Assembly: GCA_024449915.1 (NCBI GenBank)
Contig: JAMZAV010001987.1
Coordinates: 1-64,000 of the forward strand
Length of the DNA: 64,000 bases
Origin: Sweltsa coloradensis
Lineage: Eukaryota > Arthropoda > Insecta > Plecoptera > Chloroperlidae
Reading direction: 5' to 3'
Both the position numbers and the translations under genes were made by a program. Of this stretch, positions 25,997 to 38,943 are shown piece by piece. The notes below the pieces were generated by a model, which was given only the letters and a program-made list of their open reading frames with translations, had not been told where the DNA came from and made no database searches. Position 1 is the stretch's first letter, and each line of letters starts with the position of its first letter.

Positions 25997-28900
25997 ATAA
26001 AAATGAATAAATTTGTTAAGAGGTGTTTGTTGTGAATTTTTGGCAAAAAATTCAACTGCACAACAGGGCGATTTACTACTGCCTCCGTCTTCCTGTATAG
26101 TAGTCGTGATAATGACATGACAGTTAACGGTTTGGTTCATAAATGAGTAAGGAAAATCCGTACCCAAAAATTCCGCTGAAAGTTAAATAAACCTCCGTAA
26201 ATCTGTCAATTTCTGTCCGATTTGACCAATGAATGGTTATTTGACAAATGAGAGGAACTCCTTGTTAATAAGTTGGAGATAATTGATTTTGAAACGGACC
26301 AAAATAACAAATTTGTGAAGGGGTAATGCCTTTGTGAATTTTTTGGCGAAAAAAATTCAACTGCACAACAGGCGATTCTACACTGCACACGTGTACTCTA
26401 TAGTAGTCGTGATGATTGACAGTGGAGAGTTCCCGGTTTTAATTCATAAAGAAGTAAGAAATCCGTAACCCAAAGTTCCCGCTTAATTGAAATAAAACTT
26501 CGAAATCTGTCAATTTCTGTCCGGATTGACAGTTAAATTGGTTATTCTATAAGGGAGACTCTATTGTTAATAATTAAAGAACTTTATTGATTTTGAGACG
26601 GACCCAAAATAACAACTTTGATAAGGGGTAGCCTTTGTGAATTTTTTGGCGAAAAATTCAAACTGCACAACAGGGCGATTCTATTACTGCCCACGTCTAC
26701 TCTATAGGTTAGTTGTGATGATTGACAGTGCAGCGTTCACGGTTTGGTTTCATAAATAAGTAAGAAATCTGGTACCAAAGCATTCCCGCTTAAAGTAAAA
26801 TAAACTCGCGTAAAATCTGTCAATTTTCTGTCTGATTTGACAGTAAATTGGTTAGTGGACAATGGCGAGGAACTCTATTGTAATAATTAAATAATATATT
26901 GATTTTGAGGACGGACCCCAAAATTAACAAATTTGTTAAGGGTTAGCATTGTGAATATTTGGCAAAAAAATTCAACTGCACAACAGGGCGATTCTATACT
27001 GCTCTACGTCTACTGATAGGGGTTTTTAGTCGTGATAATTGACATGACAGTTCCCGGTTGGTTCATAAATAAGTAAGAAATCCGTACCCAAAGATCCCGC
27101 CTCAAAGTTAATAAACTTCCGGAAATTGTCAATTTCTGTCCGATTTGACAATGAATTGGTTTATTTGACAATGAGAGAACTCCCTTGTTAATAATTTTGT
27201 CGAATATATGATTTTGAGACGGACCCAAAAATTAACAAATTTGTTAAAGGGTTAGCCTGTGATTTTGGCGAAAAAAATTCAAAACAAAACTTTGCACAAC
27301 AGGCGATTCTACTACTGACACACGTTGTACTCTAAGTTTGTTCGTGATGAGACAGTGACAGTTCCGTTTGGTTCATAATAAGTAAGAAATCCGTACCCAA
27401 AGAGCACGCTCAACAAAGTAAATAAACTTCCAAAATCTGTCAATTTCTGTCCGATTTGACAATGAATTGGTTATTTGACAATAAGAGAATCCCTTGTATA
27501 ATTTTGTAGAAATATATTGCTTTTGCAGACGGACCCAAAATTAACAAATTTGTTAAGGGGTTAGCCTTTGTGAATTTTTTGGCGAAATAAATTCAACTGC
27601 ACAACAGGGCGATATAACTACTGCACACGTGTACTCTATAGTTAGTTCGGATGAATGACAGTGACAGTCCGTTTGGTCATAAAAAGTAAGAAATCCGTAC
27701 CCAAAGATCCCGCTTTTAAATAAATAAACTTCCCGTTACGATCTGTTCAATTCTGTCTGATTGACAGTAACTTGGTTATTTGACAATGGGAGTGAAACTC
27801 TATTGTTAATAATTTAAAGAATATAATTGATTTTGAGACGGACCAAAATTAACAATTTGTTAAAAAGCGGGTGCCTTGTGACTTTTTGGCTAAAAATTAA
27901 ACGCACCACAGGGCGATGTTCTACCACTGCACGCGGTACCTCTATAGTAGTCGTGATGATTGACAGTGAGAGTTCCCGGTTATGGTTCATAAATCAAGTA
28001 AGAATCCGTCCAAAAGCTAACGCTTAAAGTAAAATAAAATTCTGTAATCTGTCAATTCTGTCCGATTTGACAAGAATGGTTAATTGACAATGGGAGAACT
28101 TATTAGTTAATAATTTTAAAGAATTTATTGATTTTGAGACGACCAAAATTAACAAATGTGAATAAGGGGTAGCCTTTGTGAATTGTTTGGCGATAAATTT
28201 CAACTGCACAACAGGGGCGATTCTACATGCCCACGTGTACTATATAGTCAGTTGTGATGATTGACTGTGACAGTTCCCGGTTTGGTCATAAATAAGTAAA
28301 GAAATCCGTACCAAAGATCCCGCTTCTAAAAGAAAATAAACTTCCGTTAAATCTGTAATTCTGTCTGATGTGACAGGAAATGGTTGATTGACAATGGAGA
28401 ACTCTATTGTTAATAATTTTAAATAATATATTGATTTTGACGCAAGGACCCGAAAAACAAATTTGTTAAGGGGTTTAGCCTTTGTGAATATTTTGGCCAA
28501 AAAATTTCAACTGCCCAACCAGGGCCGATTCTCCTACGCCTACGTTCACTGTATAGGTAGTCGTGATAATTGACAGTGACGTTCCCGGTTTGGTTCATAA
28601 ATAAGTAAAAGATAATCCGTTACCCAAAGATCCGCTCAAAGTAAAATAACCTTCCGTAATCTGTCAATTCTGTCCGATTTGACAATGAGAGAAATCTCCC
28701 TTGTTTTTACAAAATAATTTTGTTAGAATATATTGATTTTGAGACGGATCCAAATTAACAAATTGTTAAGGGGTTATTAGTCTTGTGAAATTTTTGGTGC
28801 GAAAAATCAACTGCACACAGGGCGATCTCTACTACTGCAACACGTGTAATCTATTTTAGGGGGGTTAGTCGTGATGATTGACAGTGACAGTTCGGGAGTT

Positions 28901-31900
28901 TGGGTCATAAAATAATAGGAAATCCGTACCCAAAGATCCCGCTCAAAGTTAATAAACTTCCGTAAAATCTACTGTCAATTCTGTCCGATTTGACAATGAA
29001 TTGGTTATTTGACAATGGGAGGAAAACTTTATTGTTAACTAATTTAAAGAATATATTGATTGGAGACGGACCCAAAAATTAACAAATTTGTAAGGGTTAG
29101 CCTTTGTGATTTTTTGGGGAAAAATTCAATGCACCAACAGGGCGATTCTACTAATGACCACGTCCTCTTACTCTATAGTTAGTTGTGATGATGACAGTGA
29201 CAGTTCCCGGGTTGGTTCACTAAAATAAGTAAGAAATCCGTACCAAATATCCCTCTCAATTTAAATAAATTCCGAAATCTGTCAAATTTTCGGTCGATTG
29301 ACAATGAATTGTTATTTGACCCAATGGTAGAGAATCTATTGTTTAATAATTTTAAAAGAATTTATTCGATTTGAGACGGACCCAAATTTACAAATTGATA
29401 AGGGGTTAGCCTTGTGAATTTTTTTGGCAACAAAAATTCAACTGCACAACAGGGCGATTTACTACTGCCCACGTCTACTCTATAGTGAAGTCGTGATGAT
29501 TGACAGTGACAGTTCCGGTTGGGTTCATAACATGATAAGAAATCGTACCAAGATCCCGATAAATTAAATAAAACCTCTGTAAAATCTGTCCAATTTCTGT
29601 CCGATTTGAAAAAAACAAAATTGGAAAATTGGTTATTTGACAATTAGGGAACTCCCTGTTTATAATTTGAGAGAATTATATGATTTTGAGACGGACATAA
29701 AATAGAATAATTTGTTATAAGGGTGTGTGTTTGTGAATTTTTTGGCAAAAAATTCAACTGCAACCAACAGGGCGATTCTACTTCTGCCTAAGTTTACTCT
29801 GTATAGTTAGTCGTGATAATTGACAGTGACAGTTCCCGGTTTGGTTAAAAATAGAAGAATCCGTACCAAATATCCTCTCAAATTTAAATTAAACTTCGTA
29901 ATCTGTCAATTTATGATCTCGATTTGGACAATGGAATTGTTATGGACAATGGGAGAACGAGAAAACTCTATTGTTAATAATTAAAGACTTATTGATTTTG
30001 AGACGGACTCAAAAATAACAAATTGATAAGGGGTTAGCTTTGTGAATTGTTTCGGCAAAAATTCAACTGCACAAACAAGGCGATTCTACTTTCTGCTCCG
30101 AGTATACTCTATAGTTAGTCGTGATGATTGACAGTGACAGTTCCCCGGTTTGGTTCATAATGAGTAAGAAATCCGTACCCAAAGATCCCGCTAAAGTAAA
30201 TAAACTTCCTTAAAATCTGTCAAGTTCTGTCCGATTGACAATGAATGGTTATTTGACAATGAGGAACTCTTTTGTTAATAAGTTTGAGAAATATATTGAT
30301 TTTGAAACGGACCCAAAATTAACAAATGTTTAAGGGGGTGCCTTGTGAATTTTTTGGCCGAAAAAATTCAACTGACAAAAAAACAAGGGCGATTATACCA
30401 CTGCACACGTTGTAACTTATAGTTAGTCCGTGATGATTGGAACAGTGAGAGTTCCCGGTTTGGTTCATAAATAAGTCAGAAATCCGTACCAAAGATAAAA
30501 AAAAAAAAAAAACCGTTAAAGTTAAAATAAACTTCTGTAAATCTGTCAATTTCTGTCCGATCTGACAAATGAATGGTATTTGAACAATGGGAGAACTCTA
30601 TTGTTAATAATTTAAAGAATTTATTGATTTTGAGAGGACCCAAAATTAAAAAATGTGATAAGGGGTAGCTTGTGACATTTTTCGGCGATAAATTAAACTG
30701 CCAAAACAGGGCGATTATACTACGCACACGTTACTCGATAGCTTAGTCGTGATGATGACAGTGACATGGAGTTTTGGTTCATAAAATACGTAAGAATCCG
30801 ACCCAAAGATCTGCTCAAAGTTAAATAAACTTCGTAAATCTGTCAATTTCTGTCCGATTTGACAATGAATAAGTGATTGACAATGAGAGAAACTCCTTGC
30901 TTGTTAAGAATTTTGGAGAAATATGATTTTGAGACGGCCATAAAATTAAAAAATTTGTTAAGGGGTTAAGCCTTGTGAATTTTTGGCGAAAAATTGTCAA
31001 CTGCACATCAGGGTGATTCTACATCTGTCCACTATACTCCATTAGTAAGTCGTGATGTTGACAGTGACAGTTCCCGGTTAGGTCATAAAATGAGGTAGAA
31101 AAATCCGTTTACCCCCCCCCAAAATTCCCGCTTAAAGTTAACATAACCTCCGTAAAATCTGCAATTTCTGTCCGATTGACAAGAATTGGTTTATTTGACA
31201 ATGAGAGAACTCCCTTGTTAATAATTTTGTAGAATATAGTGATTTTGAGACGGGACATAAAATTAAAAAATTGTATGGGGTTAGCCTTTGTGACATTTTT
31301 TGGCGAAAAAGGCAACTGCACATCAGGGTGTGATTCATACATCTGTCCACGTATACTCTATAGTAAGTCGTGATGATTGACATGAGGGGACAGTTCCCGG
31401 TTGGTTCATAATATGAGTAAGAAATCACGTACCCAAAGATCCCCGCCTCAAAGTTAATAAACTTCCGTAAAATTGTTAAATTTTCTGTCCGATGTGGACA
31501 GTATACTGGTATTGACCAATGGGTGGAGAACTCTATTGTTATTAATTTTAAAGGAATATATTGATTTGAGCCGGACCAAATTAACAAATTTGTTAAGGGT
31601 GCCTTTGTGAATTTTTTGGCGAAAAATTCAACGCACAACAAGGCGATCTACCCACGCACACGTGTACCTCTATAGTTAGTCGTGATGATTGACAGGGAGA
31701 GTTCCGGTTTGGTTCATAAATAAGTCAAGAAAAAGTCCGTACTCAAAAGATACCGTTAAAAGTAAAATAAACTTCTTAAAATCTGTAAATTTCTGTCCAA
31801 TTTGACAATGAATTGGTATTTGACAATGGGAGTAACTTCTATTGTTAATAATTCCAAAGAATTTATTGATTTTGAGACGGACCTAAAATTAACAAATTGA

Positions 31901-32492
31901 TAAGGGGTTAGCCTCTGTTGGAATTTTTTGGCCGAAAATTCAACTGCACAAAAGGGCGATTATTAACTGACCACGTGTACTCGATGTTAGTTGTGATGAT
32001 TGACAGTGACAGTCCGGTTTGGTTCATAAATAAGTAAGAATCGTTACCAAATATCCCTCTCAAATTTAAAAAAAATTCCGTAAATTGTCAATTTCTGTTC
32101 CGATTTGACAATGAATGTTATTTGACAATGGGCGAACTCTATTGTTAATAATTTAAAGAATTATGATTTTGGAGACGGACCCAAATTAACAAATTTGACT
32201 AAGGGGGTTAAGCCTTTGCTGAATTTTTTGGCACAAAAAAAATTCAACTCCACAAAAGGGCGATTCTAACTACTGCCCACGTCTACAAGATAGTAAGTCG
32301 TGATGATTGACAGTGACAGTTCCCGGTTTGGTTCATTAATGAGTAAGAAATCAGTACCCAAAGAATCCGCTTAAAGTAAAGAAAAACTTCGAAATCTGTA
32401 ATTTCTGGTCCGATTTTGACAATGAATTGGTTATTTGACACATTAGGGAACTCCTTGTTTATAATTTTGTAGATATATTGATTTGAGAGGAC
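25997..32492 (+). repeat. 21-monomer HOR, copy 1 (6.50 kb)
   Basis: This unit runs 6496 bp from A1 at 25997 to A1 at 32493. Inside are a GGAG-type monomer (about 28895), A2 at 29697, a second GGAG-type monomer (about 30770), two successive catc-type monomers (about 31020 and 31335), and the CCTAAAATTAAC monomer (about 31882). Nearly all of these recur at 6.43-6.50 kb further on, in the next unit. It is the longest HOR class in the window. Confidence 0.85.
30497..30512. other. A16 run inside a monomer
   Basis: The run interrupts CCAAAGATACCGTTAAAG. It is absent from equivalent copies near 9760 and 36955. Confidence 0.8.
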
Positions 32493-35400
32493 AAAAATAG
32501 ATAACTTTGTTAAGGGTGTTTGTTTGTGAATTTTCTTGGCAAAAAATTCAACCTGCACAACAGGGGCGATTCTACTATTGCCTACCGTCTACTGGTATAG
32601 GTTAGTCGTGTGATATTGGGACAGTGACAGTCCGGTTTGGTTCATAAATGAGTAAGCAATCCGTACCAAAATTCCCGCTTAAGGTAAAAAACCTCCGTAA
32701 ATCTGTCAATTCTGTCCGATTTGACAATGAATTGGTTATGTGACAATGACGAGAAACTCCACTGTTAATAATTTTGTAGAATATATTGATTTTGAACGGC
32801 CCCAAAAATTAAACACAAAAAACAAATTTGTAAGGGGTAAGCTTTGTGAATTTTTTGGCGAAAAATTCACAGCAAACAGGGGCGATTCTTACCACTGCAC
32901 ACGTTTGTACTCTATAGTTAGTCGTGATGATTGACAGTGAGAGTTCGGTTAATTCATAAATAAGTAAAGAATCCGTACCCAAGATCCGCTTTAAAGTAAA
33001 ATAAACTTCCGTAAATCTGTCAATTTCTGTCCGATTTGACAGTTAATTGGTTATTTGATAATGGGAGAAATCATGGTTACATGTAATTTTAAAAGAATTT
33101 ATGATTTTGAGACGGACCAAAATTAACAAATTTGATAAGGGGTTAGCCTTTGTGAATTTTTGGCGAAAATTTCCACTGCACAACAGGGCGATTCTACTAT
33201 GGCCCACGTGTACTCTATAGTAGTTGTTGCTGATTGACAGTGACAGTGCCCTGTTTGGTCATAAATAAGTAAGAAATCTTGTACCCAAAGATCCCGCTTA
33301 AAGTATAAAATAAACTTCCGTAAAATCTGTCAATTACTGTCTGATTTGACAGTAAATTGGGATTTGACAATGGAGAAAACTCTATTGTTAATAATTATTA
33401 AATAATTATATGATTTGAGACGGACCAAACTAACAAATTTGTTAAGGGGGTTAGCCTTTGTGAATTTTTGGCGAAAGAAATTCAACTGCACAACAGGGCG
33501 ATTATTAAATGAACACGTTGTACTCTATAGTAGTCGTGATGATTGACAGTGAAGTTCCCGGGGTTTGTCATAAATAAGTAGAAATCGTACCCAAAGATCC
33601 CGCTCAAAGTTAAATAAACTCCGTAAAATCTTGCAATTTTCTGTCCGATTTGGACAATGCATGGTTATGACAATGAGAGAACTCCCATGTTTAATAATTT
33701 TGTTAGAATATATTGATTTTGAGACGGACCCCCCCAAAATTAACAATTTGGTAAGGGGTTAGCCTTGTGAATTTTTTGGACACGCAAATAGAATTCAACT
33801 GCACAACATGGCGATTCTTACTACTGACCACGTGTTACTCTATAGTTTGTCGTGATGATTGACAGTGACAGTTCCCTGTTTGGTTCATAATAAGTAGAAA
33901 ATCCGTACCAAAGATCACGCTCAAGTGGTAAAATAAACTATCCATAATCTGTCAATTTCTGTCGATTGACAAGATTGGTTATTGACAATAAGAGAACTCC
34001 CTTGTAAAGAATTTTGTAGAATATATTGATTTGAGACGGACCAAAATAACAAATTTGTTTTAATGGGGTTAGCCTTTGTGAATTTTTGGCGAAAAATTCA
34101 ACTGCACAACAGGGCCGATCTTATACGAACACGTTGTACCTCTATGTAAGTCGTTGATGATGGACAGTGACAGTTCCCGGTTTGTTCATTAATGAGTAAG
34201 AAAATCGCTACCAAAGATCCCGCTTAAAATAAAAATAAACTTCGTAAATCTGTCAATTTCTGTCTGATTTGACAGTAAATTGGTATTGAAATGGGAAGAA
34301 CTATATTGTTAATAATTTAAAGAATCTATTGATTTTGAGGACGGACCAAAATAACAAATTGTTAAACGGGTGCCTTTGTGAATTTTTTGGCTAAAAATTA
34401 AAATGACAACAGTGGCGATTTACCACTGCACGCGTGTACTCTATAGTTAGTCGTGTGATGATTGACAGTGAGAGTCCCGGTTTGTCATAAATAAGTAAGA
34501 AATCCGTACCCAAAGATACGCTTAAGTAAATTAAAACTATCTGTAATCTGTCAATTTCTGTCGATTTGACACTGAAGGGTATTTGACAATGCGGAGAACT
34601 CTATTGTTAATAATTTTAAGAATTTATTGATTGTGAGGAACGGACCCAAAATTAACAAATTTTGATAAGGGGTTAGCCTTTGTGAATTTTTGCGATAAAT
34701 TCAAAATGCCACAAAACAGGGCGATTCTACAAACTGCCCCACGTTGTACTATATAGTTAGTTGTGGATGATTGACTGTGAACAGTTCCCGGGTTTGGTTC
34801 ATAAATAAGTAAGAATCCGTACCCAAATATCCCGCATTAAAGTAAATTAAACTTCCGTAAATCTGTCAATTCGTCTGATTGACAGTAAACTGGTTATTTG
34901 ACAATGGGAGAACTCTATGTTAATAATTTAAAGAATATATTGATTTTCGAGAAGGACACCCGTAAATTAACAATTTTTAAGGGGGTTAGCCTTTGTGAAA
35001 TTTTGGCAAAAAAAATCAAAAATTGCAACTGCACAACAGGGCGATTCTACTACTGCCTACGTCTACTGTATAGTCTAGTTCGTGTAAACTTGACAGTGAC
35101 AGTTCCCGGTTTGGTTCATAAATAAAGTAAGAAATCCGTACAAAGATCCCGCTCAAAGTTAAATAAACTTCCGTAATCTGTCAATTTCTGTCCGATTTGA
35201 CAAGAGAGAATCCCTTGTTAATACATTTTGTAGAATATATTGATTTTGAGACGGATCCAAAATTAACAAATTGGTTGTAAGGGGTTAGTTTTGTGAATTT
35301 TTTGGCCGAAAATCAACTGCACACAGGGCGATTCTACTACTGCACACGTGTGTACTCTATAGTTAGTCGTGATGATGGACAGTGACCAGTCGGAGTTGGT

Positions 35401-38400
35401 CATAAATAAAGTAGAAATCCGTACCCAAAGACCCGCTCAAATGTTAAATAAACTTCCGTAAAATCTGTCAATTTCTGTCCGATTTGACACTTGAATTGTT
35501 TTATTTGACTAAAATGGGAAAACTTCTATGTATAATAATTTTAAAGAATATATTTGATTTTGAGACGGACCCAAAATTAACAAATTGGTTATGGGGTTAG
35601 CCTTTGTGAATTTTTTGGGGAAAAATTTCAACTGCACAACAGGGGCGATTCTACTACTGCCCACGTCTACTCTATAGTTAGTCGTGATGATTGACAGTGA
35701 CAGTTCCCGTTTTGGTTCATAAAATAAGTAAGAAACCGTACCCAAATATCCTTCATATTTAAATAAACTCCGTTTAAATCTGTCAATTTCTGTCCGATTT
35801 GACAATGAATTGGTATTTGACAATGGGAGAACTCTAGTGTTAATAATTAAAAGAACATTTATTGATTTTGAGACGGACCCAAATTACAAATTTGATAAGG
35901 GTTAGCCTTGTGAATTTTTGGCAAAAGAATTCAAACTGCACAACCAGGGCGATTCTACTAGTGCCACGTCTAATCTATAGTAAGTCGTGAAGGATGACTT
36001 AGTGAAAGTTCCCGGTTTGGTTTCATAAGCATGAGTAAGAAATCCGTACCCAAAGATCCCGCTTAAAATTAAATAAAACCTCCGTAAATCTGTCAATTCT
36101 GTCGATTTGACAATGAATGGTTATTTGACATTAGGAAACTCCTTGTTATAATTTTGTAGAATATATTGATTTTGAGACGGACATAAAAATAGAATAAATT
36201 TTTTAAAGGGTGTTGTTTGTGAATTTTAGGCAAAAAAATTCAATCTGCACAACAGGGCGATTCTACTTCACTACGTCTACTGCTAAGTTAGTCGTGATAA
36301 TTGACAGTGACAGTTCCGGTTGGTCATAAATAGTAAAAATCCGTACCAAATATTCCTCTCAAATTTAAATAAAACTTCCGTAAATCTGTCAATTTCTGTA
36401 CAATATGACAAGAAATTGGTAATTTGACAATGGGAGAATCTATTGTTAATAATTTAAAAGAATTTATTGATTTGAGACGGACTCAAAAATTAACAAATTT
36501 GATAGGGTTAGCCTTTGTGAAGTGTTCGGCAAAAAAATTCAACTGCCAACCCAAGGCGATTCTACTTCGCCAGCGTCTACTCTATAGTTAGCGGATGATT
36601 GACAGTGACAGTTCCCGGTTTGGTTGATAAATGAGTAGAAATCCTACCCAAAGATCCCGCTAAAGTTACAATAAACTTCGTAAATCTGTCAATTTCTGTC
36701 CGATTGGACAATGAAATTTGGTTATGTGACAATGAGGACTCTTTTGTTAATAATTTTGTAAGAAATATATGATTTGAAACGGACCCAAAATAACAAATTT
36801 GTTAAGGGGTGCCTTTGTGAATTTTTTGGCGAAAAATTCAACTGACAACAGGGCGATTCTACCACTGCACACGGGTACTCTATAGTTAGGTCGTGATGAT
36901 TGACAGTGAGAGTTCCCGGTTGGCATAAATAAGTAAGAAATCCTACCCAAAGTACCGCTTAAAGTAAAAATAAACTTCTGTAAATCTGTCAATTCTGTCG
37001 ATTTGACAATGAAGTGGTTATTGGACAAATGGAGAACTCGATTGTTAATAATTTAAAGGAAAATTTATTGATTTGAGACGGACCCAAAAATTAACAAATT
37101 TGATAAGGGGTTAGCCTTTGGATTTTTCCGGCCCCGATAAATTCAACGCACAAACAGGGCGATTCTACTAACTGGCACACGTGATCTTAGTAGTTCGTGA
37201 TGATGACAGTGGACACGTTCGGTCGTTTGGTTCTAAATAAGTAAGAAAATCCGTACCAAATATCCCGCTCAAAGTAAATAAACTTCCGTAAAATCTGTCA
37301 AATTTATGTCCGATTTGAAATGAATAAGTATTTGACAATGAGAGAATTCATTGTTATAATTATTTTTTTTTGTAGAATATATTGATTTTGAGACGGACAT
37401 TAAAATTAGAAAATTTGTTTAAGGGGTTAGCCTTGTGACTTTTTTGGCGAAAAATTCAACTGCACATCAGGGTGATTCTACATCTGTTCAACGTCTACTA
37501 AATCTATAGAAGTCGTGATGATTGACAGTGGGACGTTCCCGGTTTTTGGATTTCATAAATATGAGTAAGAAATCCGTACCCAAAATTTCCCGCTTAAGTT
37601 AAATAAACTCCCCCCCCCCCGTTAAATCTGTCAATTTCGGTCCCGATTTGACAATGAATTCGGTTATTGACAATGATGAGAACTCCCTGTAATAATTTTG
37701 GAATATATTGAATTTTGAGACGGACATAAAAATTAAAAAATTTGTTAAGGGGTTAGATTTGTGAATTTTGTGGCGAAAATTTCAACTGCACATCAGGTGA
37801 TTCTAATCTGTCCACGTCTACTCTATAGTTAAGTCGTGATGATTGACAGTGACAGTTCCCGGTTTCGTTCATAAATGATAGAAATCCGTACCCAAAGATC
37901 CCGCTCAAAGTTAAATAAACTTCCGATAAATCTTTTAAATTTCCCCCTGTCCGATTGACCAGTATATTGGTTATTAGACAATGGGGAGAACTCTATTGGC
38001 TATTAATTTTAAAGAATAAATGATTTGAGACGGACCCAAAATTAACAAATTGTTAAGGGTGCCTTTGTGAATTTTTGGCGAAAAATTCAAATGCACAACA
38101 AGGCGATTCTACCACTGCACACGTCGTACTCTATAGTAGTCGTGATGATTGACAGGAGAGTGCCCGGTTTGGTTTCATAAATAATGTAAGAAATCCGTAC
38201 TCAAAGATACCGTTTAAAAGTAAAATAAATTCTGTAAATCTGTCAATTTCTGCCAAATTTGACAATGAATGGTTATTTGACAATGGGAGAACCTATTGTT
38301 ATAATTCCCAAAGAATATGATTTTGAGACGGACCTAAAATTAACAAATTTGATAAGGGGTTAGCATCTGTGAATTTTTTGGCGAAAAATTCAACTGCACA

Positions 38401-38943
38401 ACAGGGCGATTCTACTATGCCCACGTGTACTACTATAGTTAGTTTGCTGATGGACAGTGACAGTTCCCGGTTTGGTTTCATAAATAAGTAGACATCCGTA
38501 CCCAAATATCCCTTCTCAAAAAAAAAAAAATTCCTTAAATCTGTCCAAATTTCTGTCCGATGACAATGAATTGGTTATTGACAATGGGAGAACTTCTGAT
38601 TGTTAATAATTAAAGAATTTATGATTTTGAGACGGCACCCAAATTAACAAATTGATAAGGTGGTTAGCCCTTGTGAATTTTTGGCCAAAAAAAGTCCAAA
38701 TGACACAACAGGGCGATTATACTACTGCCCACGTCTACTCTATAGTAAGTCGATGAATGATTGACAGTGACAGTTCCGGTTTGGTTCAGTAATGGAGTAA
38801 GAAATCGTACCCAAAGACCGCTTAAAGTTAAATAAAACTTCCGTAATCTTGTCAATTCTGTCCGATTTGACAATGAATGGTTATTTGACAATTTAGGGAA
38901 CTCCTTGTTATAATTTGGTAGAATATATGATTTTGAGACGGAC
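32493..38943 (+). repeat. 21-monomer HOR, copy 2 (6.45 kb)
   Basis: This is the tandem partner of 25997-32492. Matching markers lie at 35393 (GGAG type, +6.50 kb), 36183 (A2, +6.49 kb), 37218 (second GGAG type, +6.45 kb), 37470 and 37792 (catc pair, +6.47 kb) and 38330 (CCTAAAATTAAC, +6.45 kb). The monomer near 33430 carries GGCGAAAGAAATTC where copy 1 has a TGAATATTTGGC monomer near 26950, so the copies differ by at least one subfamily replacement. Confidence 0.85.
37610..37620. other. C11 run
   Basis: It lies between AAATAAACT and GTTAAATCTG, where other copies have CC or TCC. Confidence 0.75.

Noticed and set aside
31138..31641. Longest minus-strand open frame (about 167 codons)
   Set aside because: It crosses two noisy monomers and depends on random single-base indels. 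Its peptide is a patchwork of the standard repeat translations with no recognisable domain.
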